Assembly: GCA_023386495.1 (NCBI GenBank)
Contig: JAEWJS010000107.1
Coordinates: forward strand, 1 to 6,458
Direction of reading: 5' to 3'
Origin: Bacillota bacterium
Lineage (GTDB): Bacteria > Bacillota > Bacilli > Paenibacillales > Paenibacillaceae
DNA: 6,458 nucleotides
The notes under the pieces were generated by a model. The model saw only the letters and a program-made list of their open reading frames with translations, was not told the DNA's origin and did not search any database. Positions 1-5,784 of the stretch are shown here, piece by piece; position 1 is the first letter of the stretch, and each line of letters opens with the position of its first letter. Both the position numbers and the translations under genes were made by a program.

Positions 1-398
1 GCGTACGGCTGCCGCGGCCGGTAGGCTCCGCAGTCAGCATCGTCGGCGCGCTCGTGATCGGCGAAGCGGCGATTACCGCAGGCATTGCCTCGCCTGTTAT
101 GGTCATCATCGTTGCGCTGACCGGGATTGCCTCCTTCGCGGTTCCGCAGTACAGCGTTGCAATCGGCCTCCGCATTCTGCGCTTTCCGCTGATGCTCATG
201 TCCGCGCTGCTCGGCGGCTTCGGGCTCATGATCGGCTTATTGTTTATCCTGCTTCATCTGAATAAGCTCCGCGCGCTGGGTCAGCCTTACTTGTCCCCGC
301 TTGCGCCGCTTCGATTCGGTCAATGGCGGGATGTCTTCTTCCGCGCGCCGCTGAAGCAGTTGATGCGCACGACGCGTCAACAGAGGATGCACGAATGA
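1..398 (+). CDS. gerA: GerA-family spore germination receptor subunit A, C-terminal part (5' end outside window)
   Basis: Reading frame 3 is open from the left edge to the TGA at 396-398, giving about 131 C-terminal residues of a protein that is normally near 500 aa. GerA-type A subunits sit in the inner spore membrane and, with B and C, form the germinant receptor; recent work on the family describes A as the pore-forming subunit. The visible part begins with the family hallmark RPVGSAVSIVGALVIGEAA, continues through two or three hydrophobic stretches, and ends in a basic cytoplasmic tail containing YLSPLAPLRFGQWRDVFFRAP, a typical GerA C-terminus. The GTG at 54 is internal, because the homology continues upstream of it. 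The stop overlaps the next gene's ATG (ATGA at 395-398), so translation is probably coupled to gerC. The germinant cannot be told from this fragment. Confidence 0.95.
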   Translation, partial: VRLPRPVGSAVSIVGALVIGEAAITAGIASPVMVIIVALTGIASFAVPQYSVAIGLRILRFPLMLMSALLGGFGLMIGLLFILLHLNKLRALGQPYLSPLAPLRFGQWRDVFFRAPLKQLMRTTRQQRMHE

Positions 399-1594
399 GC
401 AGCGGCATCGGCGGCAGCAGAATGCGGTTCCGGCTGTGGCGGGCTGGCGGCGTGCTGCTGATCGCCTCGGTACTGCTGACCGGCTGCTGGAATAAATACG
501 AGTTGACGGAACTTGGTTTCGTGATGGGGGTAGCCATCGACAAAGGCAAGGACGGCACGGTTCAATTGACGACCCAGATCTATATGCCGCAGCAATCCGG
601 CTCAAGCAGCAGCGAACGCAGCTTCGATTCGAACATCAATGTCGTCACGACGAGCTCGACCAACCTGCGGGCTGCGCGCAGTATCGGGGCCGAGCTGGGA
701 AGAAAAGCGCAGTGGAGCCATATGCGGGTGATCCTCGTCAGCGAGGAGATGGCTAGAACGGTCAACCTCGGGGAACTGCTGGATTTGTTCTACAGAGATC
801 CCGAGCCGCGGCTTACCGCGTCGATTCTCATTACGAAGGGAAGCGCCAGTCGTTACTTGCTGAAGCAGCCTACCATCGAGCAGACGACAAGCCAGCAGAT
901 CAAGCGATCTGAGGATGCATCGGCTCGCAACGCGGCGCTAACGGTCAATTCCAATCTGTTAGCACTCGGCAAGCAGTTGCGAAGCGTGACCGGCAACGCG
1001 ATTGCAGCCTACATCGAGCCGCATCCGACGGACGAGGAGGGATTTCGCGTAATCGGCACGGCCTTGATTCATAAGGGGAAGCTGGTGGATAAGCTATCGG
1101 GCAAGCTGAGCCGCGGCTTGCTGATGCTGACCAACGATTTCACGCTCGGGACGATCGACGTGCGCTGCGAAGAACGGCCTGAAGGGAAGGGGAAGCAGAA
1201 CAAGATCGAATCGTTCGAAGTCAGCCATTATCGAAGCAGCATCAAGCCGCGGATCGAGAACGACAGGCTGGTCATATCGGTAGATAGCGAAGTGAAGGGA
1301 TCCGTAACGGAGCTGAAATGCTCTGCGTTAACGACTCGCGAGCAGGAGGAACGTTTCGCTCGACGGACGGAGGAAGCGATTCGGCAAGAGATGGAGCAGA
1401 CGTTCGCCGTGCTGCAGCGGCGCAAGCTGGACATGCTGCAGCTCGGGAACCGGATCTATCGGCATAACCCGAAGCTATGGTTCCAAGTGCAGCCGCAATG
1501 GGAGGACTACATTTCGCATGCCGAGCTGAACGTTCATGTTCGGGTCAGAATGAATACCACGGGCACGATGATCGGCAAGCCCGTATTCGAATAG
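395..1594 (+). CDS. gerC: Ger(x)C family spore germination lipoprotein (receptor subunit C)
   Basis: This is a complete 399-aa protein, the usual length for the family. GerC subunits are lipid-anchored on the outer face of the inner spore membrane and are needed for receptor function. A lipoprotein signal is visible: basic residues (RMRFRLWR), a hydrophobic core, then the lipobox LLTGC with the predicted lipidated Cys at residue 31, followed by WNKYELTELGFVMGVAID, a family signature. The middle holds RVILVSEEMA...LLDLFYRDPEPRL, also typical, and the C-terminus ends in the characteristic short strands (HVRVRMNTTGTMIGKPVFE). I chose ATG 395 because AGAGGA at 382-387 lies 7 nt upstream and the codon overlaps the gerA stop. 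The frame is open further upstream to 323, but that lies inside gerA. An internal ATG at 422 would also keep the signal peptide but has a poorer SD. Confidence 0.95.
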   Translation: MSSGIGGSRMRFRLWRAGGVLLIASVLLTGCWNKYELTELGFVMGVAIDKGKDGTVQLTTQIYMPQQSGSSSSERSFDSNINVVTTSSTNLRAARSIGAELGRKAQWSHMRVILVSEEMARTVNLGELLDLFYRDPEPRLTASILITKGSASRYLLKQPTIEQTTSQQIKRSEDASARNAALTVNSNLLALGKQLRSVTGNAIAAYIEPHPTDEEGFRVIGTALIHKGKLVDKLSGKLSRGLLMLTNDFTLGTIDVRCEERPEGKGKQNKIESFEVSHYRSSIKPRIENDRLVISVDSEVKGSVTELKCSALTTREQEERFARRTEEAIRQEMEQTFAVLQRRKLDMLQLGNRIYRHNPKLWFQVQPQWEDYISHAELNVHVRVRMNTTGTMIGKPVFE

Positions 1595-1609
1595 ATCGGA
1601 GGTGGCCGC

Positions 1610-1855
1610 ATGTTTGCCGTGAGCGTCCTGTTGATACTCCTCTACCTCGTAATCGGACTGTATGATCGGAGCGGCTTCAAGTCTGCTCCAAGGCGAGACC
1701 GCGTCGTCTATATGGGCTTGGCTGCCTATACGGTCTATATGAGCCTGGACAGCGTGCTCGATGTCGATCTGTTCCATCTCTATTCGCTGGTTGATATCGT
1801 CTTAGGCCCGGCTGCGAGAGGGATCGTACAGATGCTGGAGACTGCCGCCCCATGA
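1610..1855 (+). CDS. Small membrane protein in the ger operon, candidate GerD-type ('D subunit') accessory protein
   Basis: This 81-aa protein lies between gerC and gerB. It has a strong GGAGGT SD at 1598-1603, 6 nt before the ATG, and its TGA overlaps the gerB ATG (1852-1855), so it is clearly translated as part of the operon. It has a hydrophobic helix at residues 2-18, a basic loop (KSAPRRDR, 24-31), and a second hydrophobic region from about 32, possibly in two segments (33-46 and 54-75). Small proteins with about two membrane segments encoded in or beside gerA-type operons have been described in Bacillus as 'D' subunits that modulate receptor function. Size, position and topology fit that group, but I see no diagnostic motif, so the assignment is inferred from context. 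It is not the lipoprotein GerD of B. subtilis, since no lipobox is present. Confidence 0.8.
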   Translation: MFAVSVLLILLYLVIGLYDRSGFKSAPRRDRVVYMGLAAYTVYMSLDSVLDVDLFHLYSLVDIVLGPAARGIVQMLETAAP

Positions 1856-2970
1856 ATCGGGTGAATCGAATGGTCGACACAACCGAGACAATCAGCTCCT
1901 TCCAGCTCGGCACCCTATTCTTCGTCTTCCTGACAGGCTCATCCATTGTCAATATCCCGAGCCCGCTCATCTCCGAAGCCAACAATGGCGCATGGCTATC
2001 CTTGCTGCTGTCCGGCAGCGCGGGCATCCTCATGCTCGCGATGCTGCTAGCGCTGCATCGCCGCTACCCCGGCCGGGATTATGTAGCGATCAGCACGATG
2101 CTGATCGGCAGATGGGCTACCATCGCGATCGGTCTCGCGTTGCCGACCCCATTCATGTTCCATATCGGATCCGGCATCTCGCTCGATGTAGGGTTGTTCA
2201 TGAACAGCTCGATGATGAGCGATACGCCGATTTATATTTTCACGACGACGATCCTGATCCTATCTGCACTGACCGCAACAGCCGGCATCGAAGTGATCGC
2301 ACGCATGTTCATGCTGATCAATTCGACGGTAATTCTGTTCGTGCTGTTCGTCGTCGTGCTTAGCATTCCCGATTACGACATCATGAACGTGCTGCCGGTT
2401 ATGCCGAATGGCATTCGGCCGATACTGCTCGGTGCCTATACGACGTTCGGCTTTCCCTATGCGGAGCTGTTCGTGTTCGGCATGCTGATCCCTTATGTGA
2501 GAGCCGATCAGCGTAAGCGGGTACCGGCTGCCATGTTCCGCGCGATTACGCTCAATATTGCCATTCTGATCGTCGTTACGATGTGCACCATCCTCGTCTT
2601 CGGCCCGATGGCAGGCGAGCGCAAATATTCGATGTTCGAGGTCGCCCGGACGATTGAGGTGCAGGAGATCCTGCAGCGCATCGAATCGATTATCGGCATG
2701 GTGCTCATTGCGGGTTCTTATATGAAAATTACGATCACCCTCTACGCGAATCACTTGCTCATCGCGCGGTTGTTCAAGATGAAGGACAGCAAGCTCATTA
2801 TCCCGATGCTGGCGATGGTCTACATGCTGATCGGCATATCGAGCTACGAGAGCAATGCCGTATGGGGAGAGTTCGTCAATCGCATCCATCCGATATGGGT
2901 CACGTTCGCATTCGTGCTGCCGCTCGTCCTGTTATACGCCTTGTCCTTGTTCCGTCGAGGCCGAGCCTAG
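1852..2970 (+). CDS. gerB: GerB-type spore germination permease (receptor subunit B, APC superfamily)
   Basis: This 372-aa integral membrane protein has about ten hydrophobic segments, the usual size and layout of GerAB/YndE permeases. These resemble amino-acid permeases and bind the germinant in the inner spore membrane. Family features include SSFQLGTLFFVFLTGSSIVNIP at residues 15-36 (first membrane helix), the RRYPGRDY loop after helix two, and the LPVMPNGIRPILLGAYTTFGFPYAELFVFGMLIPYV stretch in the middle. The protein ends in a short basic tail (LFRRGRA). The ATG at 1852 overlaps the previous stop (ATGA), with a weak GGAG about 11 nt upstream; ATG 1870 is a less likely alternative. The TAG stop lies in CTAG 2967-2970, which also encodes the stop of the convergent gene, leaving no room for a terminator between them. 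The ligand cannot be inferred. Confidence 0.95.
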   Translation: MNRVNRMVDTTETISSFQLGTLFFVFLTGSSIVNIPSPLISEANNGAWLSLLLSGSAGILMLAMLLALHRRYPGRDYVAISTMLIGRWATIAIGLALPTPFMFHIGSGISLDVGLFMNSSMMSDTPIYIFTTTILILSALTATAGIEVIARMFMLINSTVILFVLFVVVLSIPDYDIMNVLPVMPNGIRPILLGAYTTFGFPYAELFVFGMLIPYVRADQRKRVPAAMFRAITLNIAILIVVTMCTILVFGPMAGERKYSMFEVARTIEVQEILQRIESIIGMVLIAGSYMKITITLYANHLLIARLFKMKDSKLIIPMLAMVYMLIGISSYESNAVWGEFVNRIHPIWVTFAFVLPLVLLYALSLFRRGRA

Positions 2971-3767
2971 CTGCGGGCTGCCTTCTGATGTCTCTTCGCC
3001 CTCTGGGGGCAATAGCGGTCTTGGAATCTGCCGTACGCTCTGGCATATCGCGCAATCTTCCGATAGACGGAGGGGTCCTTCAATTTCTTGAATATAAACG
3101 GATTCGGCAGCGTATTGACCTCGATCAGCCAAGGCCTATAGCGCTCGTCCAGCCCGACATCCAGTCCAATCTCTTTGATGCCCGGATACTTCATCTTCAT
3201 GTAACGGGCCACTTCAAGTCCCAATGCGCAGAGCTGATCGCGTAGACGCTGTCGCTCAGCGCTGCCTAAATACCGCTTCATGAGCGTGTGATAGCCGATA
3301 ACCGTCCCGCCGCTGTAATAATTCGTGACGATGCGGGAGGGATGTGCCACTCTTCCGATCACGCCGGTCGCCTCCCATTGGCCTGCCGGGCTCATCTGAA
3401 CCATCACGCGGATATCGAACGGCGAGCCCTCATGCCGAAGCAGCGATATCCCTTGCTGGACAAGGTACTTGCGCGTGCCTCTTATTCGCGCAATGCTTGC
3501 GTATAGTTGGCTGATGGATGCGTAATGCTTGACGCGTGTCCCATGCTGAAGCCTATAGGCGTTCGGCGCGCTCTGTTCTACGCGAATGACGCCCACGCCG
3601 CCCATGCCCAGGTCCGGCTTAACGTAGACCATCTTGTACGCCGACAGCATGCTGCTTAGCGAAGACGGGGTAAGCTTGCTTGTAACAGGGATGTGCTTGG
3701 CAATCGTGCGATTGTTCATCAAGACTCGCGTCTTGGCCTGCTTGCTCTTCACGATTCGAATCGACAA
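2967..3767 (-). CDS. YheC/YheD-family ATP-grasp protein, short form (possible longer start at 3815)
   Basis: The product is 266 aa from TTG 3767, or 282 aa from ATG 3815. The fold is ATP-grasp. Numbered from the TTG, there is a nucleotide-binding strand YVKPDLGMGGVGVIRV (Lys50, Gly-rich loop 54-59), then YLVQQGI, PFDIRVMVQ with its Asp/Arg pair, and the metal-binding end EIGLDVGLDERYRPWLIEVN (Asp203, Glu216, Asn218), followed by TLPNP. These match the YheC/YheD family, members of which are linked to the B. subtilis spore coat; their reaction and substrate are not established. B. subtilis YheC and YheD are clearly longer (my recollection), so this one lacks much of the N-terminal part. I prefer the TTG because AAGGAG (3777-3782) lies 9 nt before it, whereas ATG 3815 and the next codon, also ATG, have no SD. 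The gene faces the ger operon and shares its stop tetranucleotide. A role at the spore surface is plausible by family and neighbours only. Confidence 0.88.
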   Translation of the reverse strand: MSIRIVKSKQAKTRVLMNNRTIAKHIPVTSKLTPSSLSSMLSAYKMVYVKPDLGMGGVGVIRVEQSAPNAYRLQHGTRVKHYASISQLYASIARIRGTRKYLVQQGISLLRHEGSPFDIRVMVQMSPAGQWEATGVIGRVAHPSRIVTNYYSGGTVIGYHTLMKRYLGSAERQRLRDQLCALGLEVARYMKMKYPGIKEIGLDVGLDERYRPWLIEVNTLPNPFIFKKLKDPSVYRKIARYARAYGRFQDRYCPQRAKRHQKAARS

Positions 3768-3776
3768 CGCGGGCAG

Positions 3777-3782
3777 CTCCTT
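3777..3782 (-). promoter_or_regulatory. Ribosome binding site deciding the TTG start of the YheC/YheD-like gene
   Basis: The - strand reads AAGGAG here, 9 nt before TTG 3767 in the same frame. This is the best SD anywhere near the 5' end of the gene. It lies inside the longer reading frame that starts at ATG 3815, whose own upstream sequence (ACAAGATACCGA) has no SD. Confidence 0.5.
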
Positions 3783-3815
3783 CCATTGGTCATCGGAGTC
3801 CGAACAGTTCATCAT

Positions 3816-3932
3816 TCGGTATCTTGTAAGATATGGATTTCGCAGAGGATGCGCGACAGCAGCGGCCTACAGATCCGAATCAACTTTCCTATCGGCGTTC
3901 GCGTCTAGTATTCGAAAGGGGCGAATGCAGGC
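3816..3932. other. Divergent intergenic region between the YheC/YheD-like and TIMP/NTR-like genes
   Basis: This 117-bp stretch must hold the promoters of two divergent genes. It contains a 14-bp inverted repeat, TATCTT-GT-AAGATA (3820-3833). On the - strand it contains CATATCTTA (3835 to 3827), which matches the CATANNNTA form of a sporulation SigK-type -10 element. I see no good matching -35 for it and no convincing SigA promoter for the + strand gene. Confidence 0.35.
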
Positions 3933-4514
3933 ATGAAGATGAGCTCCATCACCGTGCGTATCGTAATGGTATTGGCCTTGCTGCTCCTGTTCATTCCGGA
4001 CAAGGTAAGCGCGCTATCTTGCGCAGAATTAAGCGGCCCCCGAGAGGCATTAGAGCGGAACGGTGCCGCTGTCTACGGCAAGGTCAAGCAGGTGAAGGCG
4101 GATATCGAACAAGAAGGGTTCGTCGGTACTAAGGAATATGTAACCAATGTGCTGCTGGAAGTAGAGCGCAGTTGGGGGATCGAGGCGGACTCCCAGATGA
4201 TCGCAGCTGCCGACTATACCTGGGGATATGATTATCAGAAGGGCGAATCGTATCTCGTTTTCCTATCGAAGCAGCAAGACCGTATGGTCATCAGCCCCTG
4301 CAGCCCGACGCTGGAGCTGGCATCGGTCGATGAGGCCGTCGAGCTGCTGGGCGCGGGCAGCCTGCCGGCGAAGCAGGTTAACCTTGCCTACCGCATGTGG
4401 TTCATGTTCGATACGGATATTGATATGTTGATTGCGGGAGGGATACTAGTAGCCGCGGCGATCGTTCTATGTACGTGGCTAATAAGGCGGAGACGGGGTA
4501 ACCGTGAGTCATGA
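3933..4514 (+). CDS. Exported membrane-anchored protein with TIMP/netrin-like (NTR-type) domain
   Basis: This is a 193-aa protein with a signal peptide (residues 1-27, core MVLALLLLFI, likely cleavage after VSA). The mature part then starts LSCAEL. A domain follows with CAELSGPREALERNGAAVYGKV, a strand EYVTNVLLEVERSW, GESYLVFLSKQ and a second cysteine in ISPCSPTLELA. Cys30 and Cys123 could form a disulfide. This arrangement (N-terminal Cys, 'VYGKV', 'YLVF', 'PCS.T') resembles bacterial proteins assigned to the TIMP/netrin-like fold; it does not imply protease inhibition, and no function is known to me. A membrane helix (165-184) and an RRRR tail anchor the C-terminus with the domain outside. 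AAAGGGG at 3915-3921 is an SD 11 nt upstream. The gene is followed 14 nt later by a strong terminator, so it is probably monocistronic. Confidence 0.85.
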   Translation: MKMSSITVRIVMVLALLLLFIPDKVSALSCAELSGPREALERNGAAVYGKVKQVKADIEQEGFVGTKEYVTNVLLEVERSWGIEADSQMIAAADYTWGYDYQKGESYLVFLSKQQDRMVISPCSPTLELASVDEAVELLGAGSLPAKQVNLAYRMWFMFDTDIDMLIAGGILVAAAIVLCTWLIRRRRGNRES

Positions 4515-4528
4515 ATCGAAATAACGAG

Positions 4529-4577
4529 GCACCCTCGGTACGCGTACGCATCAAGCGTGCGGACCGAGGGTGCTTTT
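4529..4577 (+). terminator. Rho-independent terminator after the TIMP/NTR-like gene, possibly bidirectional
   Basis: A perfect 11-bp stem pairs GCACCCTCGGT (4529-4539) with ACCGAGGGTGC (4563-4573). It is extended inward by a second 7-bp stem with one G-T pair (4543-4549 with 4555-4561) and a 5-nt loop, and is followed by TTTT at 4574-4577. The T tract is short, but the stem is long and GC-rich. On the - strand the same hairpin lies 11 nt past the end of the 32-codon ORF and is followed by GTTATTT, so it may stop transcription from both sides. Confidence 0.8.
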
Positions 4578-4584
4578 GCGCGTG

Positions 4585-4683
4585 TCAACGCAGACAGAGG
4601 TAGAGGACGGCGAACCAGAATGGCGCACAGACGAGGCAGGCATTGTTCAGGGCAGCGCGCATGCTTCCTTCTCTCATATTCAT
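4585..4683 (-). CDS. Small ORF: hydrophobic 32-aa peptide with CxxC, function unknown
   Basis: The ORF starts ATG-AAT-ATG at 4683 and ends TGA at 4587-4585. It is preceded by AAGGAG (4697 to 4692) with an 8-nt spacer, one of the best ribosome binding sites in the window. The peptide begins with a short charged segment (MNMREGSMR) followed by a hydrophobic run of about 20 residues (AALNNACLVCAPFWFAVLYL) and ends CLR. This looks like a single membrane-spanning helix, with Cys16, Cys19 and Cys30. TATACT (4721 to 4716) could be its -10, though the -35 is poor. Its 3' end faces the terminator at 4529-4577. I do not recognise a family. Small membrane peptides of this size often act as accessory subunits or regulators, but nothing here says which. 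The evidence for translation is the SD alone, so confidence is moderate. Confidence 0.5.
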   Translation of the reverse strand: MNMREGSMRAALNNACLVCAPFWFAVLYLCLR

Positions 4684-4826
4684 CGTATTATCTCCTTCAC
4701 TACCGTATAGCTGACAGTATAGTGCGAAGATGTGAGGAATCCGTGAATTGGAAGTTAGGAAAAGCTTAGGTTATCATCTATTCTATGTACATAGGTTTCC
4801 GATCACGACCAGATTAGGAGAAATTA
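4684..4826. promoter_or_regulatory. Divergent promoter region between the 32-aa ORF and the methyltransferase
   Basis: On the + strand, TTGGAA (4748-4753) and TATCAT (4772-4777) with an 18-bp spacer form a plausible SigA promoter for the methyltransferase. The perfect palindrome CTATGTACATAG lies just downstream at 4783-4794. On the - strand, TATACT (4721 to 4716) could be a -10 for the small ORF. GTATAG occurs twice 12 bp apart (4705-4710 and 4717-4722), overlapping that element. All these calls were made by eye. Confidence 0.4.
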
Positions 4827-5459
4827 ATGGAGCGCAAACGATTGGTTCAAAAATTCGACCGGCAGGCGAGCATCTACGAACGGCGCAGGAAGCTGCAGAC
4901 AGAGCGGAAATGGCGGGAGAAGCTCATTCGCTGCGCGCAAGGGAACGTGTTGGAGGTCGCAGTCGGAGCGGGTGCCAATTGTGCGTATTACCGCGCTGAC
5001 GTGACGTTGACGGCTGTCGATTTTAGCGGCGGCATGCTGGCCAGGGCGAGGGAAGCCGCGGCGGATGCCGGCCTGCAGGCTGCCTTCATCCATGCGGATC
5101 TCGAGACGGTAGAGTTCCCGGAGCGCTCGTTCGATACGATCGTGTCTACGCTGTCCATGTGCGGCTACGAGGATCCGGTTCGCATGCTGCAAGCGATGGG
5201 CAGATGGTGCAAGCCGGACGGGCAGATCCTGCTCATGGAGCATGGCCTCAGCTCTAGTCGATTGGTTAGGGGCATCCAGCATCTTGCCGAACCGCTGTTC
5301 CATCGGTCGGTAGGCTGCCATCTGAACCGCGATCTCAGCGAGATCGTGGCGAACTCGGGGCTGCACGTCGCGCGATCGGAACGTTACTTGCTCGGCGCCC
5401 TGCATCTCATCTGGGCATCCCCGACAGCAAGGGGAAGCGGCGGCAGCATGTCGTCGTAG
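4827..5459 (+). CDS. Class I SAM-dependent methyltransferase (UbiE/Methyltransf_11-like)
   Basis: This 210-aa protein would transfer a methyl group from S-adenosylmethionine; the acceptor is unknown. The N-terminus VQKFDRQASIYERRR resembles the opening of UbiE-type and small-molecule methyltransferases. Motif I is VLEVAVGAGANCAYY (residues 41-55, Glu43, Gly47, Gly49). Asp65 in TAVDFSGGML should bind the ribose, Asp91 (HADLE) the adenine, and FDTIVSTLSMCGYEDP (102-117) is the post-III strand. KPDGQILLMEHG (129-140) fits the usual strand after the helix bundle, and HLNRD near the C-terminus is common in this group. The start is well set by AGGAG (4816-4820), 6 nt upstream. The last 11 residues (TARGSGGSMSS) are low complexity, and another frame stays open beyond them, so the 3' end may carry a frameshift. 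It could be a lipid, quinone or small-molecule methylase. Confidence 0.9.
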   Translation: MERKRLVQKFDRQASIYERRRKLQTERKWREKLIRCAQGNVLEVAVGAGANCAYYRADVTLTAVDFSGGMLARAREAAADAGLQAAFIHADLETVEFPERSFDTIVSTLSMCGYEDPVRMLQAMGRWCKPDGQILLMEHGLSSSRLVRGIQHLAEPLFHRSVGCHLNRDLSEIVANSGLHVARSERYLLGALHLIWASPTARGSGGSMSS

Positions 5460-5488
5460 CCGTGGAAACCGTGCTGCAACGGCTACAA

Positions 5489-5700
5489 CGGTAACATCGG
5501 TAACGTCGCAAGATTGCAACATCGAAACGTCGGCAACGTCGGTAGAATCGGTAACATCGCATCATCGCAACATCGCAACATCGCAACGTCGCAGTATCGA
5601 AACATCGCAATGTCACAATGTCACAATGTCGCAACATCGCAACATCGCAACATCGCAACGTCGCAATATCGCAACATCCAACGTCGTAATATCGCAACCT
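5489..5700. repeat. Degenerate 8-bp tandem repeat (consensus CGCAACAT), about 26 units
   Basis: From 5489 to 5700 the sequence can be parsed by eye into about 26 head-to-tail units of CGCAACAT and variants (CGCAACGT, CGCAATAT, CACAATGT). Six units match the consensus exactly (5566, 5574, 5630, 5638, 5646, 5670). Several units in the first third have 9 bp (CGGTAACAT type), and one at 5678 has 7 bp. A period of 8 does not keep codon phase, and each frame gives an 8-residue peptide repeat in both directions, so the ORFs across it are almost certainly by-products. It begins 30 bp after the methyltransferase stop. Confidence 0.9.
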
Positions 5701-5784
5701 GGGCTAATGAAGCTTGCTAGCGTCCGTAGGATCGCCAACGTGCAGTTCAAGTCCGGCTAGCCACTTTTATAACGCCCCTCGAAG
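5701..5784. other. Spacer between tandem octamers and first repeat module, nothing recognised
   Basis: The 84 bp carry no credible ORF with an SD and no terminator. The only visible elements are an 8-bp palindrome GGCTAGCC at 5755-5762 and two weak look-alikes of the GTCCGTTAG core (GTCCGTAGG at 5722, GTCCGGCTAG at 5751). Confidence 0.5.

Noticed and set aside
323..394. Upstream extension of gerC to the ATG at 323
   Set aside because: It would lie inside the gerA coding end and place 24 extra residues before the lipoprotein signal. ATG 395 has an SD and the usual ATGA coupling.
2260..2889. A 209-aa open frame on the - strand
   Set aside because: It is fully antisense to gerB, has a His/Asp/Arg-rich composition without motifs, and has no SD. 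It is a shadow of a GC-rich gene.
3883..3911. SigA promoter for the TIMP/NTR-like gene (TAGTAT at 3906)
   Set aside because: The -35 hexamer at the right distance (ACTTTC) is poor, and the start site would fall inside the SD.
4824..5522. A 232-aa open frame on the - strand across the methyltransferase
   Set aside because: It is antisense to a gene with clear SAM-binding motifs and a good SD, starts inside the tandem octamers, and shows no domain.
5407..5697. Repetitive Cys/Asp/Leu-Arg peptide frame on the - strand and its His/Asn counterpart on the + strand, at first sight leucine-rich-repeat-like
   Set aside because: The 8-residue periodicity is what an 8-bp DNA repeat gives in any frame (24 bp). 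There is no SD, and the units change length by one base, which a real coding repeat would not tolerate.
5489..5700. CRISPR-like array
   Set aside because: The units are 8-9 bp and directly abutting, with no unique spacers and no cas genes nearby.
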